NCBI GenBank assembly: GCA_019635435.1
Contig: JAHBZM010000001.1
Location: 1,302,001-1,366,000, forward strand
Length of the DNA stretch: 64,000 bases
Direction: 5' to 3'
DNA from: Ramlibacter sp.
GTDB lineage: Bacteria; Pseudomonadota; Gammaproteobacteria; Burkholderiales; Burkholderiaceae_C
A model generated the notes under the pieces. That model was not told where the DNA came from, ran no database searches, and saw only the letters and a program-made list of their open reading frames with translations. Position 1 is the first letter of the stretch. Each line of letters opens with the position of its first letter. A program made the position numbers and the translations under genes. Shown piece after piece: positions 40,343-47,986 of this stretch.

Positions 40343-40364
40343 CCCCTGTCAAGGTTGACAGGGG
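40343..40364 (+). promoter_or_regulatory. Lux-box-like 22-bp palindrome
   Basis: CCCCTGTCAA (40343-40352) and TTGACAGGGG (40355-40364) are exact reverse complements separated by GG. The inner 20 bp fit the LuxR-type pattern NNCT-N12-AGNN. The right half contains TTGACA, a perfect -35 hexamer, but no good -10 follows at 16-18 bp. The centre is ~74 bp before the synthase ATG. Confidence 0.55.
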
Positions 40365-40427
40365 GTGGCCCACGTCAAGCCTTGTTTCGAATTTCAATGA
40401 ATGCACCATTTTTTTACGAGGTGCATC

Positions 40428-41672
40428 ATGGAAGTCGTTGAAAAGTCCCCGCAGCATCAAGTTGTGAACCCGCCCCTGAGCGCGCAGCTGCAGCGCCGCC
40501 TGGCCAGGGAGTTCACCCCGCGCTGGAACGAACAGTGGGGCGGCAAATTCATTCTTCATGGACGGCCTGTCACGGAGGCGGCCGTGCGCCTGGATGGCAA
40601 TGACTACCTGGGCATCAGCGGGCATCCCGAGATTGTCCAGGCGCAGGTCAACGCCTTGCGCGAGGACCGCGAGTCGGTGATCCAGTCCGGGGTGTTCCTG
40701 CTGGACGCCCACCCTTCCCACACGCTGGAGAAGTCGCTGGCCCAGTGGGTGGGCAAGGAAGATGGCTACCTCTGCCAGTCGGGCTATTCGGCCAACGTGG
40801 GGTTGCTGCAGATCATCGCGGACGCGCAGACGCCGGTGTACCTGGACACGCTGGCCCATGCCTCGCTGTGGGAAGGGGCCCACGCCGCCCGTGCGCCGGC
40901 GCATGCCTTTCGCCACAACGATGTCCAGCATCTGGAACGCATGATCGCGACCCACGGCCCGGGCGTGGTCGTGGTGGATTCGGTGTACAGCACCACGGGC
41001 GCGCTGTGCCCGCTGGAGGCCATCGTGCAGGTCTGCGAACGCCGCGACTGCATGATCGTGGTCGATGAATCCCATTCACTCGGAACCCATGGCCCGGGTG
41101 GTGCCGGCCTGTGCGCCGCCCTGGGGCTGACCGAGAGGGTTCACTTCATCACGGCCAGCCTGGCCAAGGCATTCGCGGGCCGTGCGGGCTTCTTCACGGC
41201 GCCAGCGAGCATGCGCTACTACACGCTGATCAGCAGCTACCCGAACATCTTCAGCTCGTCGCTGCTGCCGCACGAGGTGGCCGGCCTGGCCGCCACGCTC
41301 AAGGTGATCCGCGCCAGTGACGATGCGCGGCGCCGGCTGCACGCGAACACGGTGCGGGTCAGGGCCAGCCTGTCGGACCTGGGCTACCCGATCCACCAGG
41401 GCAGTGAGCAGATCATCGCGCTCGAAGCCGGCACCGAACCGGCCGCCATGGTGCTGCGCGACGAGCTTGAAGCCCATGACATCGTGGGTGCCCTGTTCTG
41501 CGCCCCGGCCACCAGCCGCAACCGCGCCATGGTTCGCCTGACCCTGAACGCCGCGCTGACCGAAGCGGAGATCCGCCATGTTGAAACCGCCGCCGAGGCG
41601 CTGGCGCCGCGCCTGAAGCCCTGGGACTGGCCGATTGCGCGGCGCCTGCGCGTGCGCGCCGATCAGCCCTGA
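40428..41672 (+). CDS. CqsA/LqsA-like autoinducer synthase (PLP-dependent)
   Basis: 414 aa, alpha-oxoamine-synthase fold. The PLP lysine K247 is in TASLAKAFAGRAGFF, and D213 and H216 are in VVDESHSLG. The N-terminus (RLDGNDYLGISGHPEIV, SVIQSGVFLLDAHPSHTLE) matches CqsA/LqsA/JqsA proteins, which make alpha-hydroxyketone signals, better than BioF or Kbl. ATG 40428 has GAGG 6 bp upstream and is preferred over ATG 40401, which has no ribosome site. It is adjacent to a matching kinase and response regulator. Its 3' end overlaps the regulator by 10 bp. Confidence 0.85.
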   Translation: MEVVEKSPQHQVVNPPLSAQLQRRLAREFTPRWNEQWGGKFILHGRPVTEAAVRLDGNDYLGISGHPEIVQAQVNALREDRESVIQSGVFLLDAHPSHTLEKSLAQWVGKEDGYLCQSGYSANVGLLQIIADAQTPVYLDTLAHASLWEGAHAARAPAHAFRHNDVQHLERMIATHGPGVVVVDSVYSTTGALCPLEAIVQVCERRDCMIVVDESHSLGTHGPGGAGLCAALGLTERVHFITASLAKAFAGRAGFFTAPASMRYYTLISSYPNIFSSSLLPHEVAGLAATLKVIRASDDARRRLHANTVRVRASLSDLGYPIHQGSEQIIALEAGTEPAAMVLRDELEAHDIVGALFCAPATSRNRAMVRLTLNAALTEAEIRHVETAAEALAPRLKPWDWPIARRLRVRADQP

Positions 41673-42640
41673 ACGTTGCGCTGCTCCTGCCGCGCCAGCC
41701 ACCGCGCGTAGCTGTTGGCGATGTCGGGGCAGAATTCCGGCGCCACGTTGAACAGCGCGCCCAGCAGCGTTTCCTCCCGGCCGACCGCGAATGCCGGCGT
41801 CAGCTCGGGCGCCGCGCTGTGGCCCAGGGCCTGCCGCAGTTCGAGGTCCACCAGCTTGCGCCCCGTGCGGATGTCCTCGAGAGCGCCGGCCTTGACGCCT
41901 TCCGCCTCGGCCAGCTCGGCCAGGTCTGACAGGCCGGCCGTCGGCTCCAGCTGGAGCCAGCTCACGCGGCCGTTGGCATTCATGCCCAGAACGCCGAAGG
42001 GGTCGCCGATCACCACATGCTCGACCCAGCGCTTGGTGGCCAGATCGCGCAGGTCGCGCCCCACCGAAGGCACGCGCAACAGCGCGTTCTGTTCCGGGGT
42101 GAGCGTGGCACGCCAGATCTGGGCATGGCGCGCATTGGGGGCGGCCATGAGGTGCTCCACGGCGTCAATCAGCCGGTGCGAGATGTCGGGCGTCTGCTTC
42201 GCGATGAACTGGTCAATCAGCCCCCGGTTGAAGGCGTTGACGGCCACCTGCTCGTCCGCCTGCCCCGTGAGCAGGACGCGTGAACCCGGCCAGTCGACCA
42301 GCTCGCCCAGGGCCTGCAGCCCGTCCATGGCGGGCATGGAGTAGTCCACCACGCAGATCCGGGTCAAGGCATAGCGTTCGGTGTACTTGGACCAGTAGCC
42401 CAGGATCTGGGGGATCAGCGGGCGGCCTTCGCGCCACTGGTCGACCAGCTGCTGCTGGTTCCAGGCGTCGGCCTCCCAGAAGGGGGGCTCCTGCTGAAGG
42501 TAATTGATGCACTCGTACGGACGCAGGAACAACCGCAGATGCCAGTGGCGCGGCAGCACCAGGGCGAGCATCTCGAGATAGTCCGGATCGTCATCGAGAA
42601 AGACGATGGCGCCGGGGCGTTGGAACAGGGAGAAACTCAT
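41663..42640 (-). CDS. Response regulator with novel output domain (LqsR/JqsR-like)
   Basis: 325 aa. The receiver domain has acidic residues D16-D18, phosphoacceptor D99 (CVVDYSMPAMDG), T125 (LLTGQAD) and K148 (FIAKQT). A ~40-residue insert (about 52-90) separates the acidic pocket from D99, where most receivers have D near 54. The C-terminal half (~170-325) shows no HTH or GGDEF and no domain I recognise. It is downstream of the histidine kinase on the same strand, 42 bp apart. Confidence 0.8.
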   Translation of the reverse strand: MSFSLFQRPGAIVFLDDDPDYLEMLALVLPRHWHLRLFLRPYECINYLQQEPPFWEADAWNQQQLVDQWREGRPLIPQILGYWSKYTERYALTRICVVDYSMPAMDGLQALGELVDWPGSRVLLTGQADEQVAVNAFNRGLIDQFIAKQTPDISHRLIDAVEHLMAAPNARHAQIWRATLTPEQNALLRVPSVGRDLRDLATKRWVEHVVIGDPFGVLGMNANGRVSWLQLEPTAGLSDLAELAEAEGVKAGALEDIRTGRKLVDLELRQALGHSAAPELTPAFAVGREETLLGALFNVAPEFCPDIANSYARWLARQEQRNVQG

Positions 42641-42682
42641 CGGTGGGTGCTGCGCGCTCGCGGTGGGGGGTGGTGCATTGTG

Positions 42683-44002
42683 CTATTCCAGCAAGGGGAG
42701 TTCAATGGTGAAGCTGGCGCCCTGGCCCAATGCCGATTTGACACGAATTGAACCGTTTGCGCTCTGGATCACCCGTTTGCAGAACGCCAAACCCAGTCCG
42801 TGCCCGGTTCCGCGGTCCGTGGAAAAGAACGGCTCGAAGATCTTGTCCTGCAATTCCGGGTCGATGCCGCCGCCCCGGTCAGTGATGACGATGCGTCCCC
42901 TTTCGTGCAGGGTGCCGACCTCGACCAGCAGGTCGCCGGGCTGCGCCGCGGTGTTGGCCGCGGCCAGCGACCTGAGCGCGTTCTTGACCAGGTTGTTGAT
43001 GACCTGGGAGAACAGCGCCCGCGATCCCGCGAACTTGAAGTCCCGCCGGATCTGCAGCACCACGCTGTCCTTTTCACGCGCGCTGCGGTAGGGGTAGTCG
43101 CGCAGCGCGTCGCCGACGACTGTGCCGGCGGAGACCGACTCCTTGTGGTTCGGCAGGCGCAGCAGGCGCGCATTGGCGATCTGCGCGTCGATCTGGTGGT
43201 TCATGTTGCGCACCAGCGAATGCAGCCGCCCCGCAAGCCGCTCGAGCTGCTGCGCCGAAGCCTCGGGCACATGGGGCCGTTCATTGCGCATCGCATCGCC
43301 GATCAGGGACATGGTGGCCAGTGGCGTGCGCAATTCATGGGCCATGATGCCCATGGTGGTCAGCGTGTTGTTCAGGTGTTCGCGCCGCAGGTTCGCGGAC
43401 GACAGCCCCAGCAGCAGCCCCATGCTCATGCTGAACGCAATGACCACCGCGTTGATGGCGAACTGCTGGTCGGTCAGCGCGGGCACCGCGGGGCCCATCC
43501 ACTGGAACAGCGTCCATGCGATGCCGGCGCCGGCGCCGATGCCCAGCGTTGCCAGGCGCCAGTCGGTTGCATAGTAGTAGCTCAGGATCATCGCGCAGAT
43601 GCTGGCCAGCCAGACGGTATTGCCACTGTTGCACAGGTACATCCAGCTGAACAGGAACGGCAGCTCGAACCAGAACACCGCGCTGAACACCTGGCCGGCC
43701 AGCCGGCTCGAGGGGTCGTTGCTGATCCGGTTGCTGATCAGCAGGCAACCGGTCAGGCCGGTGAACCCGCGCAGCCAGATGTTTTCATAGGGCTGAGGCA
43801 ACCAGTGGCCCCAGATCCAGTAGAACAGCGGGTGGCCCGTGAGCGTGAACAGGCCCAGCCCCTTCATGCGCAGGGGTGACGTGTGCAGCACCGGCACCAG
43901 CGGCGCGTCCACCACCTCCTGGCGAAGCCATTGGCGCACGCTGGCCCAGGCCGAGCGGAAGGGCCTGGAACGGGCGGTGGAGGAGGCGGGATGTGATGGC
44001 AC
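42683..44002 (-). CDS. Membrane sensor histidine kinase (CqsS/LqsS/JqsS-like)
   Basis: 439 aa. About six transmembrane helices fill residues ~55-200, with little periplasmic loop. The H-box has H222 in MAHELRTPLA, and N-box NNLVKNAL and G-boxes DRGGGI and GTGHGLGLAFCK follow. This layout matches sensors of alpha-hydroxyketone signals. Start is uncertain: GTG 44002 lacks a ribosome site, and ATG 43867 (MKGLGLF) is an alternative. It is divergent from the LuxR-type gene. Confidence 0.82.
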   Translation of the reverse strand: MPSHPASSTARSRPFRSAWASVRQWLRQEVVDAPLVPVLHTSPLRMKGLGLFTLTGHPLFYWIWGHWLPQPYENIWLRGFTGLTGCLLISNRISNDPSSRLAGQVFSAVFWFELPFLFSWMYLCNSGNTVWLASICAMILSYYYATDWRLATLGIGAGAGIAWTLFQWMGPAVPALTDQQFAINAVVIAFSMSMGLLLGLSSANLRREHLNNTLTTMGIMAHELRTPLATMSLIGDAMRNERPHVPEASAQQLERLAGRLHSLVRNMNHQIDAQIANARLLRLPNHKESVSAGTVVGDALRDYPYRSAREKDSVVLQIRRDFKFAGSRALFSQVINNLVKNALRSLAAANTAAQPGDLLVEVGTLHERGRIVITDRGGGIDPELQDKIFEPFFSTDRGTGHGLGLAFCKRVIQSANGSIRVKSALGQGASFTIELPLLE

Positions 44003-44057
44003 GGGAAGGCACGCGGGTAGTGCCGTGATATTGTCCCGGTTCTTTTACAACACGTCG

Positions 44058-44726
44058 ATGCAGTTACCTGTTAACTTTGACAGCGTCAGCCTTGATGGCA
44101 TTCTGAGTGACTGGATCTGCGCGCTGCGCGAGTTCTCCGTGGAGGCCGTGGTGGTGCTGGGTCCGGACCCGTTCGGGACCGTCGAGGACCGGCAAGTGCT
44201 GGCCGTGCATCCCCCCGTGGTGGCGGACGCGGCCCAGGCACTGGCGGAGAGCCGCGACTTCGGCGCGCCCTGGCGCGATTCCGACGCGCCTCTGGTGGCC
44301 TGGCAGCACATTGCCAAGTCAGACCACCTGAGCGCGGGGCGCTGGCGGCTGCTGTCCCTGGCGCATGGCTTCCAGACGGTGATTCGCGTCGAGTTCTCGC
44401 TGCCGGCGGGCCGTGCCTTCGAGTGTTTCATGTTCAGTCCGCGCGAGCTGAACGACCGGGCCGAGGCCGCATCGCTGGTCTGGTCGGCGCTGAACATCTG
44501 GCCCCTCGTCCGGCGGTGCATTGCCACGGCGCGCTCCACGCTGAGCCCGCGCGAGCGCGAATGCCTGGTGCTGGCCTTTGAGGGGCTGACCGCGCGCGAG
44601 AGCGCGGCGCGCTTGCACTGCAGCGACCGCACCGTCAACTACCACCTGGCGAATGCGATGAACAAGCTCAAGGTCGACAACAAGATGGCGGCCATTCAGC
44701 GCGCCTGCTGGATCGGCGCGATCTGA
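44058..44726 (+). CDS. LuxR-type transcriptional regulator
   Basis: 222 aa from ATG 44058 (MQLPVNFDSV); GTG 44025 is an alternative. The C-terminal GerE-type HTH (162-220: LSPRERECLVLAFEGLTARE, SDRTVNYHLANAMNKLKV) is typical of the family. The N-terminal ~150 residues have the size and pattern of a LuxR ligand-binding domain (DSDAPLVAW, GRAFECFMFS) but lack an obvious set of canonical acyl-homoserine-lactone contact residues. No LuxI is in the window. It is divergent from the kinase gene and overlaps the amidase gene by 31 bp. Confidence 0.85.
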   Translation: MQLPVNFDSVSLDGILSDWICALREFSVEAVVVLGPDPFGTVEDRQVLAVHPPVVADAAQALAESRDFGAPWRDSDAPLVAWQHIAKSDHLSAGRWRLLSLAHGFQTVIRVEFSLPAGRAFECFMFSPRELNDRAEAASLVWSALNIWPLVRRCIATARSTLSPRERECLVLAFEGLTARESAARLHCSDRTVNYHLANAMNKLKVDNKMAAIQRACWIGAI

Positions 44727-46132
44727 ACGACGTCGGTGGCCGCCTGTTCGTAGGCGTGCGCCAGCTGCAACACGGCCAGATCGCCGCGCGGCCGGCCAAT
44801 GAGCTGCAAGCCCATGGGCAGGCCCGTGGGCCCGAAGCCCGCGGGCACGCTGATGCAGGGCAACCCCGCGAACGTGGCGTAGATCACCACTTCCATCCAG
44901 CGGTGGTAGGTGTCCATGGCGCGGCCGCTGATGGCGGCGGGCCAGCGCAGGCTGGCGTCAAACGGCCACACCTGGGCGGTGGGCAGCGCCAGGAAGTCGT
45001 ACCGCTCGAACAGCTTCAGCATCTGGTGGTAGAAGGTGCTGCGCTGCGCGCTTGCCGCCAGGAACTGGTTGCCGCTGAGGCCCTGGGCCTGCTCGTGCTC
45101 CCACAGCGCCTCGGGCTTGATGAGCGCGCGGTTGGCCGGCTTGAGCAGGAACGGCGCGATGCGCGCGGCCACCAGCGCGCGCCGCCAGACCAGCCAGGCC
45201 TGCCACACCGCCTCCGGTGAAAACCCGGGCGCTGTGGCCTCCACAGGGCAGCCCAGGGCCTCGAGCCGCGCCAGCGCCTGGCCACAGACCTCCAGAATGC
45301 CCGGCTCCATCGGCAGGTAGCCCCCCAGGTCGCCGAGCCAGCCGATGCGCCAGCCACGGGGGTCGCGCGCCAGATCCGTGGCAAAAGGGGAAGGGTCCTC
45401 GGCGATGGCCAGCGGCGCATCGGGGTGCGGTCCGGCCTGGATGGCCAGCAGCTGCGCCACGTCGCGCACGCTGCGGCCCATGGGGCCTTCGGTGCCCAGT
45501 TGCGCCACCCAGAGGTCCGGCGTGGGCGCCATGGGCACCCGCCCCTGCGAAGGCCGCAGCCCGAAGACGTTGTTCCAGCCCGCCGGGTTGCGCAGCGAGC
45601 CCATGAAGTCCGAGCCGTCGGCCACCGGCAGCAGGCGCAGGGCCAGCGCCACGGCCGCACCGCCGCTGCTGCCGCCGGCCGAGCGGCTGGGGTCGAACGC
45701 ATTGCGGGTCAGGCCGAACACCTCGTTGAAGGTGTGCGAGCCCAGGCCAAACTCGGGCGTGTTGCTCTTGCCGATGACGATGCAGCCGGCCGCCTTCATG
45801 CGGGCCACCATCAGGCTGTCCTCGCGCGCGACAAAGTCCCGCATCAGCGGCGAGCCCAGGGTGGTGGGCAGGCCGGCGGCGTTGGCCAGGTCCTTGATGG
45901 CCTGCGGCATGCCATGCATCCAGCCCATCGATTCGCCGCGCGCCAGTCGGGCGTCGCGTTCGTCGGCCTCGCGCAGCACCGCTTCGGGCTCGCGCAGGCT
46001 CACCAGGGCGTTGTAGCGCGGATTGAGTTCGTCGATCCGCGCGAGGTAGGCCGTCATGACTTCGCGGCACGACACCTGGCGGGCGTGGATCAGCGCTGAC
46101 AGCGCGTGGGCGGGGAGTTCGGTGAGGTTCAT
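44696..46132 (-). CDS. Amidase-signature family protein
   Basis: 478 aa. The Ser-cisSer-Lys triad is K80 (QAIKDLA), S155 (GGSSGG) and S179 (GSDFMGSLRNPA). The last motif departs from the common GSDTGGSIR, so substrate may be unusual. Close relatives include amidases and indole-acetamide hydrolases, and GatA is unlikely because gatB and gatC are absent. The 3' end overlaps the LuxR-type gene by 31 bp. Confidence 0.88.
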   Translation of the reverse strand: MNLTELPAHALSALIHARQVSCREVMTAYLARIDELNPRYNALVSLREPEAVLREADERDARLARGESMGWMHGMPQAIKDLANAAGLPTTLGSPLMRDFVAREDSLMVARMKAAGCIVIGKSNTPEFGLGSHTFNEVFGLTRNAFDPSRSAGGSSGGAAVALALRLLPVADGSDFMGSLRNPAGWNNVFGLRPSQGRVPMAPTPDLWVAQLGTEGPMGRSVRDVAQLLAIQAGPHPDAPLAIAEDPSPFATDLARDPRGWRIGWLGDLGGYLPMEPGILEVCGQALARLEALGCPVEATAPGFSPEAVWQAWLVWRRALVAARIAPFLLKPANRALIKPEALWEHEQAQGLSGNQFLAASAQRSTFYHQMLKLFERYDFLALPTAQVWPFDASLRWPAAISGRAMDTYHRWMEVVIYATFAGLPCISVPAGFGPTGLPMGLQLIGRPRGDLAVLQLAHAYEQAATDVVQIAPIQQAR

Positions 46133-46196
46133 GGAGGGGCCGGCACGAAGGGTTTATATTGCGGTGCGAACAGCCCCATTTTGGAGCCTGCCCCCC

Positions 46197-47141
46197 ATGA
46201 ATGACGATCACGACCAGACCGCCTCCTTGATGTCGCCCTCCAAACTGGCGCGCATCAAACCGCAGCAACCCGTCTCACCCGGCGCCTGGCTGGACCAGAT
46301 GGCTGCTGACGTGGGCCAGCTGCAGGTGGTGAATCTCACGGCGGCCCAGCGTGCGCTCGCGGGGCAGCTGCGCGCCGGGGACCTGCAGGCCGTGGTCGCT
46401 CCCGTCCAGGCCCTGCAGGCGGCCCAGCAGGCGCTGGACTTCAATCTGCTGCAGACCCGCGGCTGGTGGGCCCGTGCCACGGGCAAGGCCCGCAGCGCGG
46501 GGGCGGAGTTCGCGGGCCAGGTCGAGCAGACCGCGGACGCCATGAAGGCGCTGACCGCCAAGGTGTCGGCCCTGCAAAAGGTGCAGACCGAGAGCGTGAC
46601 GGCCACCGAGCGGACGCTGCTGGATGTCGAGGTCGAGCGCCGGGCGCTCGACCAGATCGTGGAGCAGGGCGCCAAGTGGCTGCAGGACATGCGCAACCAG
46701 TTACAGCAGCGCCATGCCGCCGCAGCCGGGGGCAACGACCCGGTCGCGCAGCAGCAGGTCAAGGCCGATGCCCAGCGCTGCGAAATCCTGGTGGCGCGGC
46801 TCAAGGCCTTGCGCGCGCTCGGCGCCGGTGCCGAGCAGGCCCTCGACGAAACCCGCGAGGCGCTGGCGCGCCGCGGTGCGCTGTTGCAGATGCTGGCGCA
46901 GGCCTTGCCCGCCACCTTCCGCAACTGGAACACCCGCCTGTCCAGCCTCGCGGCTGCTGCATCGGGCGGCTCCGATGCGCCGGCCCTGAGCCTTGAAGGT
47001 CCCCAGGAGATCCACCAGCAGATGCTCAAGCAGGTGGCGCAGGCCCTGGCCGATTGCGCGGGGCTGCAGGCGTCCGAGCAGGTGCTGGCGGGCCATCTGG
47101 ACTCGCTGGGCCAGCAACTGGCCGCCATTCCCGGAAACTGA
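46197..47141 (+). CDS. Coiled-coil protein of unknown function
   Basis: 314 aa, almost entirely helical with long heptad stretches (about residues 60-220) rich in Q, A, E and K. There is no signal peptide or membrane helix. A superficial likeness to TelA-type tellurite-resistance helices exists, but I would not claim it. The start at ATG 46197 gives MNDDHDQTASLMSP; the frame upstream overlaps the amidase start. It is 4 bp before coaX and probably cotranscribed. Confidence 0.65.
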   Translation: MNDDHDQTASLMSPSKLARIKPQQPVSPGAWLDQMAADVGQLQVVNLTAAQRALAGQLRAGDLQAVVAPVQALQAAQQALDFNLLQTRGWWARATGKARSAGAEFAGQVEQTADAMKALTAKVSALQKVQTESVTATERTLLDVEVERRALDQIVEQGAKWLQDMRNQLQQRHAAAAGGNDPVAQQQVKADAQRCEILVARLKALRALGAGAEQALDETREALARRGALLQMLAQALPATFRNWNTRLSSLAAAASGGSDAPALSLEGPQEIHQQMLKQVAQALADCAGLQASEQVLAGHLDSLGQQLAAIPGN

Positions 47142-47145
47142 GCGG

Positions 47146-47913
47146 ATGACTTTTCTCGCGATTGATGTCGGGAACACCCGGCTCAAGTGGGCCCAATACG
47201 CCTCCCCCACTCCCGGCCAGGAGCCGCTGGCCCATGGTGCCGAGTTCCTGGAGAACATCGACAAGCTGTCCGACGGCAGCTGGGCCGGGCTGCCCGAACC
47301 GCAGCGCATGCTGGGCTGCATCGTGGCCGGTGAAGCCGTCAAGCGCCGGGTCGAGGAGCAGATGGAGCTGTGGGACGTGGCCCCCCAATGGGTGGTCTCC
47401 AGCGTGTCAGAGGCCGGGCTGACCAATGGCTACGACCATCCGTCGCGGCTCGGTGCCGACCGCTGGGTCGCCATGATCGGGGCGCGCCACCGCATGCTGG
47501 CGCGCGGCCCGGCGCGGCCGCTGGTGGTGGTGATGGTGGGCACCGCCGTGACGGTCGAGGCGGTCGACGCGGCCGGCCATTTCCTGGGCGGCCTGATCCT
47601 GCCGGGCCACGGCATCATGCTGCGCGCGCTCGAGTCCGGCACCGCGGGCCTGCACGTGCCCACGGGCGAGGTGCGCGACTTCCCCACCAACACCAGCGAC
47701 GCCCTGACCAGCGGCGGCACCTTTGCCATCGCCGGCGCGGTGGAGCGCATGATCCAGCACGTGCGCCGGCACTGCGGGGCCGAACCCGCCTGCGTGATGA
47801 CCGGTGGCGCGGGCTGGAAGATGGCCCCGAGCATGTCGGTGCCGTTCGACCTCGTGGAGAGCCTGATCTTTGACGGCCTGCTGGCCATTGCCAGCGAACG
47901 GTTCGCGAGCTGA
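47146..47913 (+). CDS. coaX: Type III pantothenate kinase
   Basis: 255 aa. An ASKHA-fold kinase starting coenzyme A synthesis. Motifs: IDVGNTRLKWAQY (phosphate 1), GADRWVAMIGAR with the catalytic Asp, and VGTAVTVEAVDAAGHFLGGLILPG as landmarks. The latter has A-V where many members have T-I. The ATG at 47146 is used. A dispersed repeat follows directly after the stop. Confidence 0.94.
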   Translation: MTFLAIDVGNTRLKWAQYASPTPGQEPLAHGAEFLENIDKLSDGSWAGLPEPQRMLGCIVAGEAVKRRVEEQMELWDVAPQWVVSSVSEAGLTNGYDHPSRLGADRWVAMIGARHRMLARGPARPLVVVMVGTAVTVEAVDAAGHFLGGLILPGHGIMLRALESGTAGLHVPTGEVRDFPTNTSDALTSGGTFAIAGAVERMIQHVRRHCGAEPACVMTGGAGWKMAPSMSVPFDLVESLIFDGLLAIASERFAS

Positions 47914-47917
47914 GCTG

Positions 47918-47984
47918 GTTTGCTACTGAATTGCTAGCACAAAGTGGCCGCCAGTCCTGGACTCCAGCCCTTATTGACCAAAAT
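47918..47984 (+). repeat. Dispersed palindromic repeat, family 1, copy 6
   Basis: The arm GCTACTGAATTGCTAGC is at 47922-47938. The body has TGGCCGCC and TGGACTCCAGCCC, ending TTATTGACC. It lies between the convergent coaX and DUF2817 genes. Confidence 0.85.
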
Positions 47985-47986
47985 TC

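Noticed and set aside
40355..40383. TTGACA in the palindrome as an ordinary sigma-70 promoter
   Set aside because: No acceptable -10 hexamer is found at 16-18 bp downstream; the hexamer is better explained as half of the palindrome.
40428..41672. Synthase gene as bioF or kbl
   Set aside because: No biotin or threonine-degradation genes are nearby, and the sensor kinase and response regulator next to it match a CqsA/LqsA context. Some uncertainty remains.
46197..47141. Coiled-coil protein as a TelA tellurite-resistance protein
   Set aside because: Only the general helical composition agrees; no family motif is visible.
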